Part shown: positions 49,696-58,980 of the stretch, one piece after another
Layout: every line of letters begins with the position of its first letter
Numbering within the stretch: position 1 is the first letter of the stretch
Origin: Bacteroidales bacterium UBA4814
Lineage (GTDB): Bacteria; Bacteroidota; Bacteroidia; Bacteroidales; UBA7960
Length of the DNA stretch: 64,000 nt
Direction: 5' to 3'
Assembly (NCBI GenBank): GCA_002402465.1
Contig: DHFW01000004.1
Location: 1-64,000, forward strand
The notes under the pieces: model-generated
Database searches by the model: none
What the model saw: the letters and a program-made list of their open reading frames with translations, nothing else
Told to the model about the DNA's origin: nothing
Made by a program: the position numbers and the translations under genes

Positions 49696-51417
49696 ATGAA
49701 ACCCATTATATACCAGCTTCTCGTGAGGCTCACCGGCAACCGGAACACCAGCCAAAAGCCATATGGCACCATTGAAGAGAATGGATGCGGTAAGTTCAAC
49801 GACCTTGATGCACATTTTCTAAGTGAAATAAAAAACCTTGGTGCCACCCACATTTGGCTTACCGGAGTACTGGAACATGCAAGCTGCACCGATTATTCAG
49901 CCTTTGGCATTGATCCTGACAACCCGCTGGTAGTTAAGGGGCGGGCCGGCTCGCCCTATGCCATTAAGGATTACTATGATGTCTGTCCCGATCTGGCCAT
50001 AATTGTAAATGAAAGAATGCAGGAGTTTGAAGACTTGCTGAAACGTTGCAGTGATGCCGGTTTGATTCCCATTATCGATTTTGTGCCTAACCATGTGGCC
50101 CGGCAATACCGGCCCGACAACAACCCGCCAGGCACCAAAGCGCTTGGACAGGCCGACAATACAGAATTTGGCTTTCACCCTCAGAACAACTTTTATTATC
50201 TTCCAGGGCAGGCGCTCCAGCTACCAAATGAAGTATATGAATTGCCTTACGTGAAAGACAACCCAGTGGGAGAATTCGTGGAAGAACCTGCAAAAGCAAC
50301 GGGTAACGATCAGTTTACAGCCGCACCCTCGATAAACGACTGGTATGAAACCATTAAACTCAATTACGGGGTGGATTACCAGGGCGGAGGAGGGAAACAT
50401 TTCGACCCGATACCCGACACCTGGCAAAAAATGCTCGAGATATTGCTATTCTGGGCAAAAAAAGGGGTGAAAGGCTTTAGATGCGACATGGCTGAAATGG
50501 TGCCCGTGGAATTCTGGGAATGGGCCATTGGAAAGCTAAAAAACAAGTTCCCGGAAGTTATTTTCCTTGCCGAGATTTACAATCCAGGGGCTTACAAAGA
50601 TTTCGTAGAAACAGGCGGTTTTGACTTTCTTTACGACAAGGTGGGCTTGTATGATACTTTACGCGAAGTAATAACCGGGCGAAAGCCTGCTTCATCCATC
50701 ACCAGGGTTTGGCAAGACCTGGATGGTATGGATGCCCGCATGTTGCGGTTTCTCGAAAACCATGATGAGCAACGTATTGCTTCACTACAATTTGCAGGCA
50801 ATGCCCGGGCAGGGATTCCAGCTATGGCGGTGGCTGCCACCCTGCATCAGGGTCCGCTCATGATCTATTTCGGGCAAGAACTTGGAGAGCCCGCAGAAGG
50901 GGCCTCGGGATTCAGCGGCGAGGATGGCCGCACCACTATTTTCGATTATTTCCATGTGCCCGCTTTTCAGCAGTGGTTTAATAACGGAAAATGCATTGAA
51001 GAAAAACTGTCGACAGAGCAAAAATCATTGCGCCGGGCTTACAAGCAACTCATAAAACTCTGCAAAGACCCCATTATTGCAAGTGGCAATTTTTATGACC
51101 TGCAATGGTACAACCAAAACAAACCAGGATTCAAACCGGATAGCATCTTTTGTTACTTAAGATGGAACAAAGAAAAAATATGGATGATTGCGGCTAATTT
51201 CAGCCAGGTTGAAAACCTTAACATTACCATCAGAATTCCCAAACATTTTTTTGAAACCGTCGAACTGGCTGACAACCAGGATTACGTTACCCTAATGATT
51301 CATCCCGAATCAGAAAGTCCTGGAAGGCTAAGCCAGGAGAAGTTAATTGAAAATGGAATTACCATAAATATCGAATCAAACAACTATCTGGTTATTTGCC
51401 TGAGACCCTCAAAATAG
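49696..51417 (+). CDS. GH13 alpha-amylase family glycosyl hydrolase
   Basis: A 573-residue enzyme of the alpha-amylase clan. All four conserved regions are seen: IDFVPNHVA (I), GFRCDMAEM with the nucleophile aspartate (II), IFLAEIY with the acid/base glutamate (III) and FLENHDEQR (IV). PIIYQLLVRLTG at the N-terminus replaces a signal peptide, so the enzyme is cytoplasmic, suggesting storage glucan, trehalose or maltodextrin metabolism. The start used is the ATG at 49696; a TTG at 49660 would overlap the helicase gene. It follows that gene by 28 nt and may be co-transcribed. No glycogen operon genes are adjacent, so the substrate is open. Confidence 0.88.
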   Translation: MKPIIYQLLVRLTGNRNTSQKPYGTIEENGCGKFNDLDAHFLSEIKNLGATHIWLTGVLEHASCTDYSAFGIDPDNPLVVKGRAGSPYAIKDYYDVCPDLAIIVNERMQEFEDLLKRCSDAGLIPIIDFVPNHVARQYRPDNNPPGTKALGQADNTEFGFHPQNNFYYLPGQALQLPNEVYELPYVKDNPVGEFVEEPAKATGNDQFTAAPSINDWYETIKLNYGVDYQGGGGKHFDPIPDTWQKMLEILLFWAKKGVKGFRCDMAEMVPVEFWEWAIGKLKNKFPEVIFLAEIYNPGAYKDFVETGGFDFLYDKVGLYDTLREVITGRKPASSITRVWQDLDGMDARMLRFLENHDEQRIASLQFAGNARAGIPAMAVAATLHQGPLMIYFGQELGEPAEGASGFSGEDGRTTIFDYFHVPAFQQWFNNGKCIEEKLSTEQKSLRRAYKQLIKLCKDPIIASGNFYDLQWYNQNKPGFKPDSIFCYLRWNKEKIWMIAANFSQVENLNITIRIPKHFFETVELADNQDYVTLMIHPESESPGRLSQEKLIENGITINIESNNYLVICLRPSK

Positions 51418-51564
51418 TGATTAAAAATGGTCATGAAGCAACTTTTAAATTACTATTTTTATTTATGCAATCTATTGACATAAAGTATGTTCGCAGATAA
51501 TCGATATTATTGAAATGAAAAAACGGCCTAAATTTTGTTATTTGCAATTAACTAAAAAATAATG

Positions 51565-51594
51565 GTTGATTTTTTCCAATTATTTTTATTTTTG
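51565..51594 (+). promoter_or_regulatory. Bacteroidota-type promoter of the DUF4168 gene
   Basis: GTTG at 51565-51568 and TATTTTTG at 51587-51594 with 18 nt spacing. The -7 box is perfect and the -33 box has three of four bases. The start codon is about 60 nt downstream. Confidence 0.48.
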
Positions 51595-51656
51595 TCTGCT
51601 TTTTTAAACCAAAACCCAATTTTCCAATGATTTTTTTTCATTCAAAAACCAACAAA

Positions 51657-52199
51657 ATGACCCGGACTTTACTGGCAGCTTTGCTGTTTGCCTTTATTAT
51701 GGTGGCTTCTCCGGCCCTGAGCTATGGGCAGGAACAGGAAACAGAAGAACCCAAAAAAGAATTTCGCTTTGCGGATGAAGACCTCTTGAAGTTTTACGAT
51801 GCCAATCAGGAGTTAAGTGTGCTTCAGCGCGAAACTAACGAGCGCATTGCGGCTGTTATCGAAGAAAACGGTATTACCATGGAACGTTTTAACCAGATTG
51901 CACGTGCCTCTGAGATGGGTGCACTTCAGGGAGGTCTTTTTTCGGAAGAAGAAATTGCCGCCTTTAATACTGTTGCACCAGCAATCACTGCCATTCAGCG
52001 CGATATGCAATCAATGCTTCAGGCTACCCTGATGGAGAAGGGCCTGACCACTGAGTACTACCAGGAGATCATGGCCGAGTTCCGTTCCGATCAAGAGCTT
52101 CAGGGTCATGTGCGCGAATTGTTGCGAGAAAGGGCACGGCAGGCTGCACGAGAGGCACGCCAGCGCGAACGCGAAGAACAGGAACAAAACAATCAGTAA
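51657..52199 (+). CDS. Secreted DUF4168 domain protein
   Basis: A 180-residue small exported protein. The Sec signal peptide (RTLLAALLFAFIMVASPALSYGQ) is followed by an acidic linker. A DUF4168-like helical domain is repeated twice: DLLKFYDANQELSVLQRE with ITMERFNQIARA, then FNTVAPAITAIQRDMQS with LTTEYYQEIMAEFRSD. The C-terminus is a strongly charged helix rich in R, E, A and Q. The family has no assigned function; members are periplasmic or surface-exposed and often occur in several copies. An ATG at 51627 would add ten residues before the signal. It is transcribed alone, ending in a terminator shared with folC. Confidence 0.78.
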   Translation: MTRTLLAALLFAFIMVASPALSYGQEQETEEPKKEFRFADEDLLKFYDANQELSVLQRETNERIAAVIEENGITMERFNQIARASEMGALQGGLFSEEEIAAFNTVAPAITAIQRDMQSMLQATLMEKGLTTEYYQEIMAEFRSDQELQGHVRELLRERARQAAREARQREREEQEQNNQ

Positions 52200-52205
52200 A
52201 TAAGA

Positions 52206-52228
52206 GCCGGGTACTGCCCGGTTTTTTT
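52206..52228 (+). terminator. Terminator of the DUF4168 gene, overlapping the folC stop
   Basis: CCGGG at 52207-52211 pairs with CCCGG at 52217-52221 around a 5-nt loop, followed by seven T residues. The T-run touches the stop codon of the convergent folC gene. Confidence 0.7.
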
Positions 52229-53525
52229 ATACCACCTCGGCCACCACGAAGGTGCTGCCCCCCACAAAGATCAAGTCGCGGGCCGAGGCACGGCCTTTGG
52301 CAGCTTGCAAGGCCATTTTAACTGATGTAAAAGTTTCTCCATAAAGGCCATGCTCCAGAGCCTTTGCACCAAGTTTTTGCGCATCGAGCCCGCGTGGAAC
52401 ATCAGGCTTGCAGAAATAGTATTGTGCTGTTTGCGGGAAAAGCGACAAAACACCAGTAATATCCTTATCGTCGACCATACCCAGTACGATATGCAATTTT
52501 TCAAAATTCAGCTTGCTGAGCTGTTTTATCACCTGCTGCAGTCCATCTGCATTGTGGCCGGTATCAACAATGATGCGAGGCCTTTTCCCAATTTGTAACC
52601 AACGACCTTTAAACCCGGTATTTTGCTGAACCCGGCAGAGGCCTTCGCGTAAAGCATTATCTGAAACACTGACCCCACCGCCACGATTTAGCAATTCAAC
52701 GGCAGTAAGAACGGCAGCCAGGTTTTCCTCCTGATAAGAACCCATGAGGTCGGTGGCAAGGGTTTTCCTTTCCCCTGAAGGGCTTTTAAATGTAATGTAC
52801 TGCAGCGGTTGTCCTTGATATTCTTTTATTTCCGCAAAAGCGGTCTCGAAATAATCCTTTGCCAGGAAAAGCGGTGCATTTTTCCCTGCTGCCACTTCTT
52901 CAAACACATGATGAATTTCGGGCTGGTATTTTCCGATCACTACCGGCACACCTTCTTTAATGACACCTGCCTTTTCGGCGGCGATCTTCGGCAGAGTATC
53001 GCCCAGCAGGTTCATGTGGTCCAGGCCGATGTTGGTAATAATACAAATTTCGGGCGAAACAATGTTGGTTGAGTCGAGCCGGCCGCCCAGCCCGGTTTCG
53101 ATCACCGCAATTTCGACCTGTTGCCGGGCAAAATAATCGAAAGTGAGGGCAATGGTTATTTCGAAAAAGGAAGGGTTTAGCCGCTCAAAGAATGAACGGT
53201 GCTGACCAATGAAAGAGGCCACCTCGCGTTTGGGTATCATTTGCCCATTAATGCGAATGCGCTCACGAAAGTCTTTCAGGTGAGGCGAGGTGGCCAACCC
53301 GGTTTTATAGCCCTGCTGCTGCAGCACCGATGCCAGCATATTGGCAACAGAACCTTTACCATTGGTACCTGCTATGTGAATGCTGCGGAATTTGGTTTCG
53401 GGCTTTCCCAGATGCTGACTCAGCGCAAGGGTATTATCGAGGTTGGCTTTGTATGCGGCAGGCCCAATGCGGTGAAACATGGGTAACTGGCTAAACAGAT
53501 ACTCCAAGGTTTCCTGGTAATTCAT
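52227..53525 (-). CDS. folC: Bifunctional folylpolyglutamate synthase/dihydrofolate synthase
   Basis: A 432-residue Mur-ligase-fold enzyme adding glutamate to dihydropteroate or folate. Seen: P-loop IHIAGTNGKGSVANMLASVL, substrate loop TSPHLKDFRERIRING, ETGLGGRLDSTNIV, ITNIGLDHMNLLGDTLPKIAAEKAGV (in two parts), and a C-terminal domain with IVDTGHNADGLQQVI. It is the last gene of an exbB-exbD-tonB-folC group: it starts 3 nt after the tonB stop. The association of folC with TonB genes is seen in other Bacteroidota. No reason for the association beyond co-transcription is evident. Confidence 0.94.
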   Translation of the reverse strand: MNYQETLEYLFSQLPMFHRIGPAAYKANLDNTLALSQHLGKPETKFRSIHIAGTNGKGSVANMLASVLQQQGYKTGLATSPHLKDFRERIRINGQMIPKREVASFIGQHRSFFERLNPSFFEITIALTFDYFARQQVEIAVIETGLGGRLDSTNIVSPEICIITNIGLDHMNLLGDTLPKIAAEKAGVIKEGVPVVIGKYQPEIHHVFEEVAAGKNAPLFLAKDYFETAFAEIKEYQGQPLQYITFKSPSGERKTLATDLMGSYQEENLAAVLTAVELLNRGGGVSVSDNALREGLCRVQQNTGFKGRWLQIGKRPRIIVDTGHNADGLQQVIKQLSKLNFEKLHIVLGMVDDKDITGVLSLFPQTAQYYFCKPDVPRGLDAQKLGAKALEHGLYGETFTSVKMALQAAKGRASARDLIFVGGSTFVVAEVV

Positions 53526-53528
53526 TGT

Positions 53529-54308
53529 TTAGTTCTGTCGGATAAAGTTGTAGGTAATAGTACCTGTCTGTTCTTCAGGAGCATCGAGCTGCACATCGAA
53601 GCGGGCCCTGCGTGCGGCATCTTCTGCCAGTCGCCACAAGGTAGGGTCTGTAGTTGTAGTACCTCGCGCACCAGCCGTAGCGCGGGTAACCCTTCCCTGG
53701 CGGTCAACGGTGATGGAAACCACCACCCTGCCCTGCGCTTGTGAATCGTAAGTGGGCACTGGCAGCTGGTTGGGCCTACGGCCGGTGAGGGTGTAGCTTA
53801 TGCCACCCGATCCAATGCCATCGCCACTGCCACCGGGCGCACCCGTGGGGCTGCCTTGCGAGCCAGGCTGACCGGTGGTGCCCTGCGACTGACTTGTGGT
53901 GCTGCGTTCGTCGGCGCCCGGGAAAAGTGCCCTGGGGTCAACTGTTGGCCGAGGCTCTTCTGGCGGAGGCTGCTGAGTGGGCTGTTGTTGGGTGGGAGTT
54001 GGCTGCTGAGGCCTTGGCCTTGGTGTAGTCTGCGGAATGGCAACAGCCTCTTCCGTGCTTTGGGTAACCACTTCTTCCTGAACCGGAACGGGCTGAGAAG
54101 GCGTGGGAACCGGAGGCGAGGCACTTAAAGGAATAAATTCGCCTGTACCCTGGTTGGTATACCCCAGGGCAACCAGCACCCCCTCTTCTTCGGGAAGCGG
54201 AAGGGGTGTCCTCAGTCCTAAGAAAAGGAAAAGCAACAGCAACACGACATGAAAAACGATCGTGCCGATAAGCGCCCATTGATTATCCTTCCTGGTGATT
54301 TCGTCCAT
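53529..54308 (-). CDS. TonB family energy transducer
   Basis: A 259-residue inner-membrane protein that passes ExbBD-derived energy to outer-membrane receptors. An N-terminal transmembrane helix (ALIGTIVFHVVLLLLFLFLG) is preceded by a short cytoplasmic tail. A long proline/threonine/glutamine-rich spacer (about 65-165) crosses the periplasm. The C-terminal domain contains YDSQAQGRVVVSITVDRQGRVTRATAGARGTT, the two-strand TonB fold, and ends DAPEEQTGTITYNFIRQN. The ATG at 54308 is used; a TTG at 54332 would add eight residues. It follows exbD by 1-2 nt and precedes folC. Confidence 0.88.
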   Translation of the reverse strand: MDEITRKDNQWALIGTIVFHVVLLLLFLFLGLRTPLPLPEEEGVLVALGYTNQGTGEFIPLSASPPVPTPSQPVPVQEEVVTQSTEEAVAIPQTTPRPRPQQPTPTQQQPTQQPPPEEPRPTVDPRALFPGADERSTTSQSQGTTGQPGSQGSPTGAPGGSGDGIGSGGISYTLTGRRPNQLPVPTYDSQAQGRVVVSITVDRQGRVTRATAGARGTTTTDPTLWRLAEDAARRARFDVQLDAPEEQTGTITYNFIRQN

Positions 54309-54309
54309 C

Positions 54310-54723
54310 TTATCGCGTTGGTTGCGTTGCAAGAATTACTTTGTGACGGGTTTGATTCATGTTGTTGATGTTGTTTACCACATCAATCACATTGACAATA
54401 TATTGCACCGGCACACTCTGATCGGCACGGAGCACCACGGAGCCTTCTTGTTCGTTGGCCAGAAACTGCAGCAGCCCTGAGTGCAGCCCGTCAATATCGA
54501 CAGGTGTTTCTTCAAGAAACAGATTGAAGTCTTCGTTAAGATAAACCGTAACGGTTTGCTTAGCCATGGTGCGGCTTTCGCTCGAGGGAAGCAACAGCTT
54601 GATGGCGTTTGGTGCAATGAGCGTGGAGGTGAGCATGAAGAAGATAAGCAGCAGAAACACCAGGTCGGACATGGAAGCCATGTTGAACTGAAGGCTGCGT
54701 GTATTTCGCATTTTTATGGCCAT
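54310..54723 (-). CDS. exbD: ExbD/TolR family biopolymer transport protein
   Basis: A 137-residue single-pass inner-membrane protein of the proton-driven ExbBD/TolQR motor. An N-terminal tail precedes the helix MSDLVFLLLIFFMLTST, which carries the conserved aspartate (D in MSDLVF) used in proton transfer. The periplasmic domain has KLLLPSSESRT and a C-terminal GSVVLRADQSVPVQYIVNVID, matching ExbD. It lies 11 nt after exbB and before tonB, so the three form one unit. Confidence 0.92.
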   Translation of the reverse strand: MAIKMRNTRSLQFNMASMSDLVFLLLIFFMLTSTLIAPNAIKLLLPSSESRTMAKQTVTVYLNEDFNLFLEETPVDIDGLHSGLLQFLANEQEGSVVLRADQSVPVQYIVNVIDVVNNINNMNQTRHKVILATQPTR

Positions 54724-54734
54724 AGCAATAGGCT

Positions 54735-55442
54735 TTAGGAGGCAGGTTCGTGCAAAAGGTCCATAAACTCGGTGGCACGCGCCTCGAGCATGAACACCAC
54801 TTTTTCGATACGGGCCACCAGGATGTTGTAGCAGATGTATCCGATAATACCCACGGCCAAACCTGTTACGGTGGTAACCATGGCTTCGTAAATACCCCCT
54901 GCCAGCAGGCTGATGTCGATGTTATTTCCGGCCATTGACATATTATAGAAGGCGCGTATCATGCCAATTACTGTGCCAAGGAAACCCAGCATGGGGGCTG
55001 CGCCCGAAACGGTAGCCAGCACGGCAATATTTTTTTCGAGTTTTGAAATCTCGAGCTTGCCAACATTTTCGATGGCAGCATTAATGTCGTTGAGCGGCCG
55101 GCCAATGCGTACCAAGCCTTTGGCAATCATGCGGGCAATGGGCGACTGGTTATTTTTGCAAAGGGACTTGGCCGAGTCAATGCGTCCATCATGAATAAAA
55201 TCGCGGATATTGTTCATGAAATTGGTTTCTTCTTTCGAAGCCCTGCTGATAGCCAGGTAACGTTCGATGAAAATGTAAATAGCCACAATCGACAAAATGG
55301 CCAGCGGTATCATTACAATCCCTCCCTTAAGGGCCAGGCTCCAAATAGTTATGGTTTCGTGCGAGGGCATGGGAGTTTGCGCCAAAGTGTCGGCCACCTG
55401 GGTGGTGCCCATTTGAACCTGCAGTAAAATGTGGTTTAACAT
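54735..55442 (-). CDS. exbB: ExbB/TolQ family proton channel protein
   Basis: A 235-residue MotA/TolQ/ExbB family protein with three transmembrane helices: about 35-57 (IVMIPLAILSIVAIYIFIERYL), 130-155 (AVLATVSGAAPMLGFLGTVIGMI), and 170-200 (EAMVTTVTGLAVGIIGYICYNILVA), as short parts. The TVSGAAPMLGFLGTV loop is a family signature. It is the first gene of exbB-exbD-tonB-folC. A -7 box (TATTTTTG on the minus strand, 55503-55510) lies about 60 nt upstream. Confidence 0.92.
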   Translation of the reverse strand: MLNHILLQVQMGTTQVADTLAQTPMPSHETITIWSLALKGGIVMIPLAILSIVAIYIFIERYLAISRASKEETNFMNNIRDFIHDGRIDSAKSLCKNNQSPIARMIAKGLVRIGRPLNDINAAIENVGKLEISKLEKNIAVLATVSGAAPMLGFLGTVIGMIRAFYNMSMAGNNIDISLLAGGIYEAMVTTVTGLAVGIIGYICYNILVARIEKVVFMLEARATEFMDLLHEPAS

Positions 55443-55502
55443 CGGGTAATTTTTTGGTTTTAGTTAGATAACTTAAGGGTACCTGTTTTATTTTGTATGG
55501 TG

Positions 55503-55510
55503 CAAAAATA
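55503..55510 (-). promoter_or_regulatory. -7 promoter element of the exbB-exbD-tonB-folC operon
   Basis: On the minus strand TATTTTTG followed by C matches the consensus exactly, 60 nt before the exbB start. The -33 box is not clear. Confidence 0.4.
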
Positions 55511-55656
55511 ATAATGTTTAGGCTTCATTATACTTTTAGCGTTAACCACTTTTTTGCAAAAAGCAATGTTAAGCCAATGTAAAATTATTCTTTAGCGCAA
55601 AAATGACAACGAATTTTAGTAATTTTACGCCTTCAAAATTTTAAACCTTAAGAACT

Positions 55657-56661
55657 ATGGCAAAAATTAAAACCGCTATCAACGGCTTTGGTCGTATCGG
55701 CCGTTTGACCCTGAAAGCATCCTTGAAAAATGAGGATATCGAGATTGTAGCAGTAAACGACCTTACCAATAGCGCCACTCTTGCACACCTGTTAAAATAT
55801 GACTCTGTACATGGAAAGTTTCCCGGCACTGTTAGTGCTGAAGGCGATTACCTGCTAGTAAACGGAAAAAAGATCCGGGTATATTCTGAGAGGGACCCCG
55901 CTAACCTTCCCTGGAAAGAACTTGGTATTGATGTGGTAGTTGAATCGACCGGTGTATTCCGCGATCGCGAAAAGATCAGCAAGCACTTGCAGGCCGGTGC
56001 CCGCAAAGTGGTTCTTTGCGTGCCTTCAAAAAGCGCCAGCGATGTTGATGCAACCGTTGTTCTTGGTGTGAATGATGGAGACATTAAGCCTGAGCACCAG
56101 ATTTATTCCAATGCTTCCTGCACCACCAACTGCCTGGCGCCTTTCGCAAAGGTTCTCAACGACAATTTCGGCATTAAGCGTGGTTTGATGAATACTATTC
56201 ACTCCTATACCAATGACCAGATTATTCTGGATGCGCCTCACAGCGACCTTCGCCGTGCCCGCGCAGCTGCCATGTCTATTATTCCCACCACCACCGGTGC
56301 AGCAAAGGCAGTAGGCCTTGTTATTCCCGAATTAAAGGGCAAACTCGATGGCTTCGCCATGCGCGTGCCCACTCCTGATGGATCGGTAGTTGACCTCACC
56401 GCGGAATTGGAGAAAAATGTTACCAAGGAGGAAATCAACGAAGCCATTAAGAAAGCCGCCGAAGGCCCAATGAAAGGCATCCTTGAGTATTGCACCGACC
56501 CCATCGTTTCGACCGATGTGATTGGCAATACCCACTCTTCGGTATTCGACTCGAAGCTGACCCAGGTAATTGATGGCAACTTTGTAAAAGTTGTTTCATG
56601 GTACGACAACGAGTTTGGCTATGCCAACCGCGTAGTTGACCTGGTAGCCAGGATTGCATAA
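55657..56661 (+). CDS. gapA: Glyceraldehyde-3-phosphate dehydrogenase, type I
   Basis: A 334-residue glycolytic enzyme. The NAD-binding start INGFGRIGRL is clear, the catalytic cysteine is C155 in SNASCTTNCLAP, and HSYTNDQ, RRARAAAMSIIPTTTGAAKAVG and WYDNEFGYANRVVDL complete the fold. Length is typical. It is transcribed divergently from exbB and ends in a strong terminator. A weak -7 box (TAATTTTA, 55619-55626) lies 31 nt before the start codon. Confidence 0.97.
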   Translation: MAKIKTAINGFGRIGRLTLKASLKNEDIEIVAVNDLTNSATLAHLLKYDSVHGKFPGTVSAEGDYLLVNGKKIRVYSERDPANLPWKELGIDVVVESTGVFRDREKISKHLQAGARKVVLCVPSKSASDVDATVVLGVNDGDIKPEHQIYSNASCTTNCLAPFAKVLNDNFGIKRGLMNTIHSYTNDQIILDAPHSDLRRARAAAMSIIPTTTGAAKAVGLVIPELKGKLDGFAMRVPTPDGSVVDLTAELEKNVTKEEINEAIKKAAEGPMKGILEYCTDPIVSTDVIGNTHSSVFDSKLTQVIDGNFVKVVSWYDNEFGYANRVVDLVARIA

Positions 56662-56682
56662 GCAAAATTTCTCCAAATAATT

Positions 56683-56720
56683 AAAGAGGTGCTTCCCCCG
56701 GGGAGCACCTCTTTTTTTTT
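56683..56720 (+). terminator. Strong intrinsic terminator after gapA
   Basis: AGAGGTGCT at 56685-56693 pairs with AGCACCTCT at 56704-56712, with CCCC/GGGG inside, followed by nine T residues. It lies about 22 nt after the stop codon. Confidence 0.88.
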
Positions 56721-56832
56721 GCAACACAGGCCATATATCTATGCAAATTCAGTGAATTACTTATTCAGAGAATTTAAAATTGTTGTAATATTGAAAAATC
56801 AACTTTTACCGACCAACTCATCAAAAAACCCA

Positions 56833-57876
56833 ATGAAAACACGATTTTCGTTAACTTTTGTGGCCAGCCTGCTGATTCTTTTCACGGCTACGGCCCAGAC
56901 CAGCATTACCGTGCAAAGCGGCGATCAAGTTTCATTCCACACTACCCTTTCGGCAGCAGTTGCGGCTGCCCAGGATGGCGAGGCTATTTATCTTCCCGGC
57001 GGAAGCTATAACATTGGCAACATTACAATTGACAAGTCACTAACCATTGCAGGCGTGGGGCATTATGAGGATTTTTCACAAGCTACCGGCATAACCTACC
57101 TGCATGGCAACATCAACTTGGTGCAAGGAGCCGACAATAGCCAACTCACCGGGTTTTACCTAACGGGAGAAATCAGGCTGGGCACCTCGATCGAAAACCA
57201 GCAGGTCAACCACGTAAATATTTCCAGATGTAATGTAAACGACATTTGGCTCAGCCATGATTACCTGGCAAATTCCACCACCACCTCCCAAACCATCAAC
57301 ATTACCGAAAACGTGATCAGGGGACAACTTGGAGGAGGTTTTGCCCAGTATGTAGTTGTTTCGAAAAATTTTATAGGCGACCGTGCCATCCACTTTAACG
57401 GAAACATTATTTTTAATAACAACATTTTTCTAAAAGATGCTCCATACTACAATCAGGTGTTGATAAACATACAGGCAGCTTTGTTCAATAATAATATCTT
57501 TCTTTCAACCAACCATGTAATTGGATCCGATGTGAGCAGTTCTGGCTTTTTCAATAATATTTTTGTCAGCAATTTCGAAATACCTGTTTATTCTTACGGT
57601 TCAGGAAATTTCACCAATATAACCCAGTCAAGTATTTTTCAGAATCAAACCGGTTATTCCTTTAGCTACGAGCACGACTACCACCTGAAAGCCGAATCGG
57701 TTGGAATTGGAGCCGGCAATGATGGCTTCGACGTTGGGATTTATGGCACAAGTATCCCCTACAAGGAAGGAGCTGTTCCATTTCTACCACATATTACCAC
57801 CCAGTCGGTTTCGCCCGAAACCAACAACCAGGGCCAGATAGAGGTGAACATCAATGTAGAAGCACAACCCAGGTAA
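56833..57876 (+). CDS. Secreted beta-helix-like protein, paralog 1 of 3
   Basis: A 347-residue protein with a Sec signal peptide (RFSLTFVASLLILFTATAQ). The mature start ITVQSGDQVSFHTTLSAAVAAAQDGEAIYLPGG and later LTIAGVGHYEDF resemble the first coils of right-handed parallel beta-helices (pectate-lyase-like). Asn-rich turns such as NIIFNNNIFL and LFNNNIFLS repeat through the middle, as expected of beta-helix ladders. The C-terminal block DVGIYGTSIPYKEGAVPF and a final strand ending VEAQPR are shared with the next two genes. No T9SS sorting domain and no catalytic residues were identified. It lies 172 nt after gapA and is first of four same-strand genes with gaps of 30, 30 and 11 nt. Function is unknown. 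Confidence 0.8.
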   Translation: MKTRFSLTFVASLLILFTATAQTSITVQSGDQVSFHTTLSAAVAAAQDGEAIYLPGGSYNIGNITIDKSLTIAGVGHYEDFSQATGITYLHGNINLVQGADNSQLTGFYLTGEIRLGTSIENQQVNHVNISRCNVNDIWLSHDYLANSTTTSQTINITENVIRGQLGGGFAQYVVVSKNFIGDRAIHFNGNIIFNNNIFLKDAPYYNQVLINIQAALFNNNIFLSTNHVIGSDVSSSGFFNNIFVSNFEIPVYSYGSGNFTNITQSSIFQNQTGYSFSYEHDYHLKAESVGIGAGNDGFDVGIYGTSIPYKEGAVPFLPHITTQSVSPETNNQGQIEVNINVEAQPR

Positions 57877-57906
57877 TAAATTTTTCAAAACCAAAAAAAT
57901 TATTTC

Positions 57907-58950
57907 ATGAAAAAATTATTTTTTTTGCTGGCCATTTCAGTGCTTTCATATTCCAATGGTTTTGGCCAGAAAACCATTGCAGTACAAAGCAATGGCACGG
58001 CCACTTTTCACACCGACTGGGCTTCGGCCTGGGCAGCCACACAAGCCGGCGATACCATTTATTTGCCCGGCGGTACTTTCAACATTGGGTATTTCACGAT
58101 TGACAAAACGGTGGCCATCATTGGAGTGGGTCACGATCCGACTCAGACACACGATGGTTTGTTTTCGCACCTAAACGGATACCTTTATTTTGCCCAGGGA
58201 TCAGACCATACTTTACTGCATGGATTTCAGGTTGGTAGTTTATATTTTTATTCCAGCTATCAGAATCAAAATATCATGAATATTACCGTATCCAGATGCA
58301 GAATAACGGGAAGTATTGACATGGGATATACAAACCCCTCTCCTGTTCAGCAAGTCCTGATAACTGAAAGTGTTTTGGGCAACATTAATGGCTATAATGC
58401 CCAAAATGTTCAATTGAACAAAAACATCATTGACGGTTCCGTCCAACAATTTAACGGCACTGCAATTTTTTCAAACAACATTTTCTCATTTGGCTATTAT
58501 TCGAATTGGAATTGGAACCTCCCAATTCGAAATATAAAAAACTGCCTTTTGCAAAACAATATTTTCAGGGTTGATAATAATCCATTGGACGGAAATTGCC
58601 AAAACAATCTATTACAAAACAATATTTTTTTCAGCAACTTCACCCCAAATCCCCAAACCGACGAAAACATCTGGCAAAACAATTTTTTCAACCAGGCATT
58701 TGCCAACGTTTTCGTCAATTACACTGGGGGCGCATTCAGTCCTAATTTCGACTACCACCTTTTGCCCTCATCTGTTGGCATTAATTCGGGATCAGATGGG
58801 TTTGACATAGGTATTTACGGCACAGCTGTTCCCTATAAAGAAGGTGCCGTGCCTTTTAACCCGAAAGTTGTTTTTGAACAGGTTTCAAACCAAACGGATG
58901 AAAACGGCAACATCAGCATTGAAATACAAACAGAAGCCCAACCCAGATAA
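57907..58950 (+). CDS. Secreted beta-helix-like protein, paralog 2 of 3
   Basis: A 347-residue paralog of the preceding protein. The signal peptide is LFFLLAISVLSYSNGFGQ. Shared blocks: TFHTDWASAWAATQAGDTIYLPGGTFNIGYFTIDK (shown in parts), VAIIGVGHDPTQ, and the C-terminal DIGIYGTAVPYKEGAVPFNPK with ending EAQPR. The middle is rich in Asn/Gln turns (LLQNNIFF, NIWQNNFF). Similarity is strongest at the two ends, while the central ladder differs, suggesting a common scaffold with a variable face. No membrane anchor or sorting domain was seen. It is preceded and followed by 30-nt gaps, so co-transcription is likely. Confidence 0.8.
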   Translation: MKKLFFLLAISVLSYSNGFGQKTIAVQSNGTATFHTDWASAWAATQAGDTIYLPGGTFNIGYFTIDKTVAIIGVGHDPTQTHDGLFSHLNGYLYFAQGSDHTLLHGFQVGSLYFYSSYQNQNIMNITVSRCRITGSIDMGYTNPSPVQQVLITESVLGNINGYNAQNVQLNKNIIDGSVQQFNGTAIFSNNIFSFGYYSNWNWNLPIRNIKNCLLQNNIFRVDNNPLDGNCQNNLLQNNIFFSNFTPNPQTDENIWQNNFFNQAFANVFVNYTGGAFSPNFDYHLLPSSVGINSGSDGFDIGIYGTAVPYKEGAVPFNPKVVFEQVSNQTDENGNISIEIQTEAQPR

Positions 58951-58980
58951 ACCAAACCACAACCTTCCAAACATTTTTCT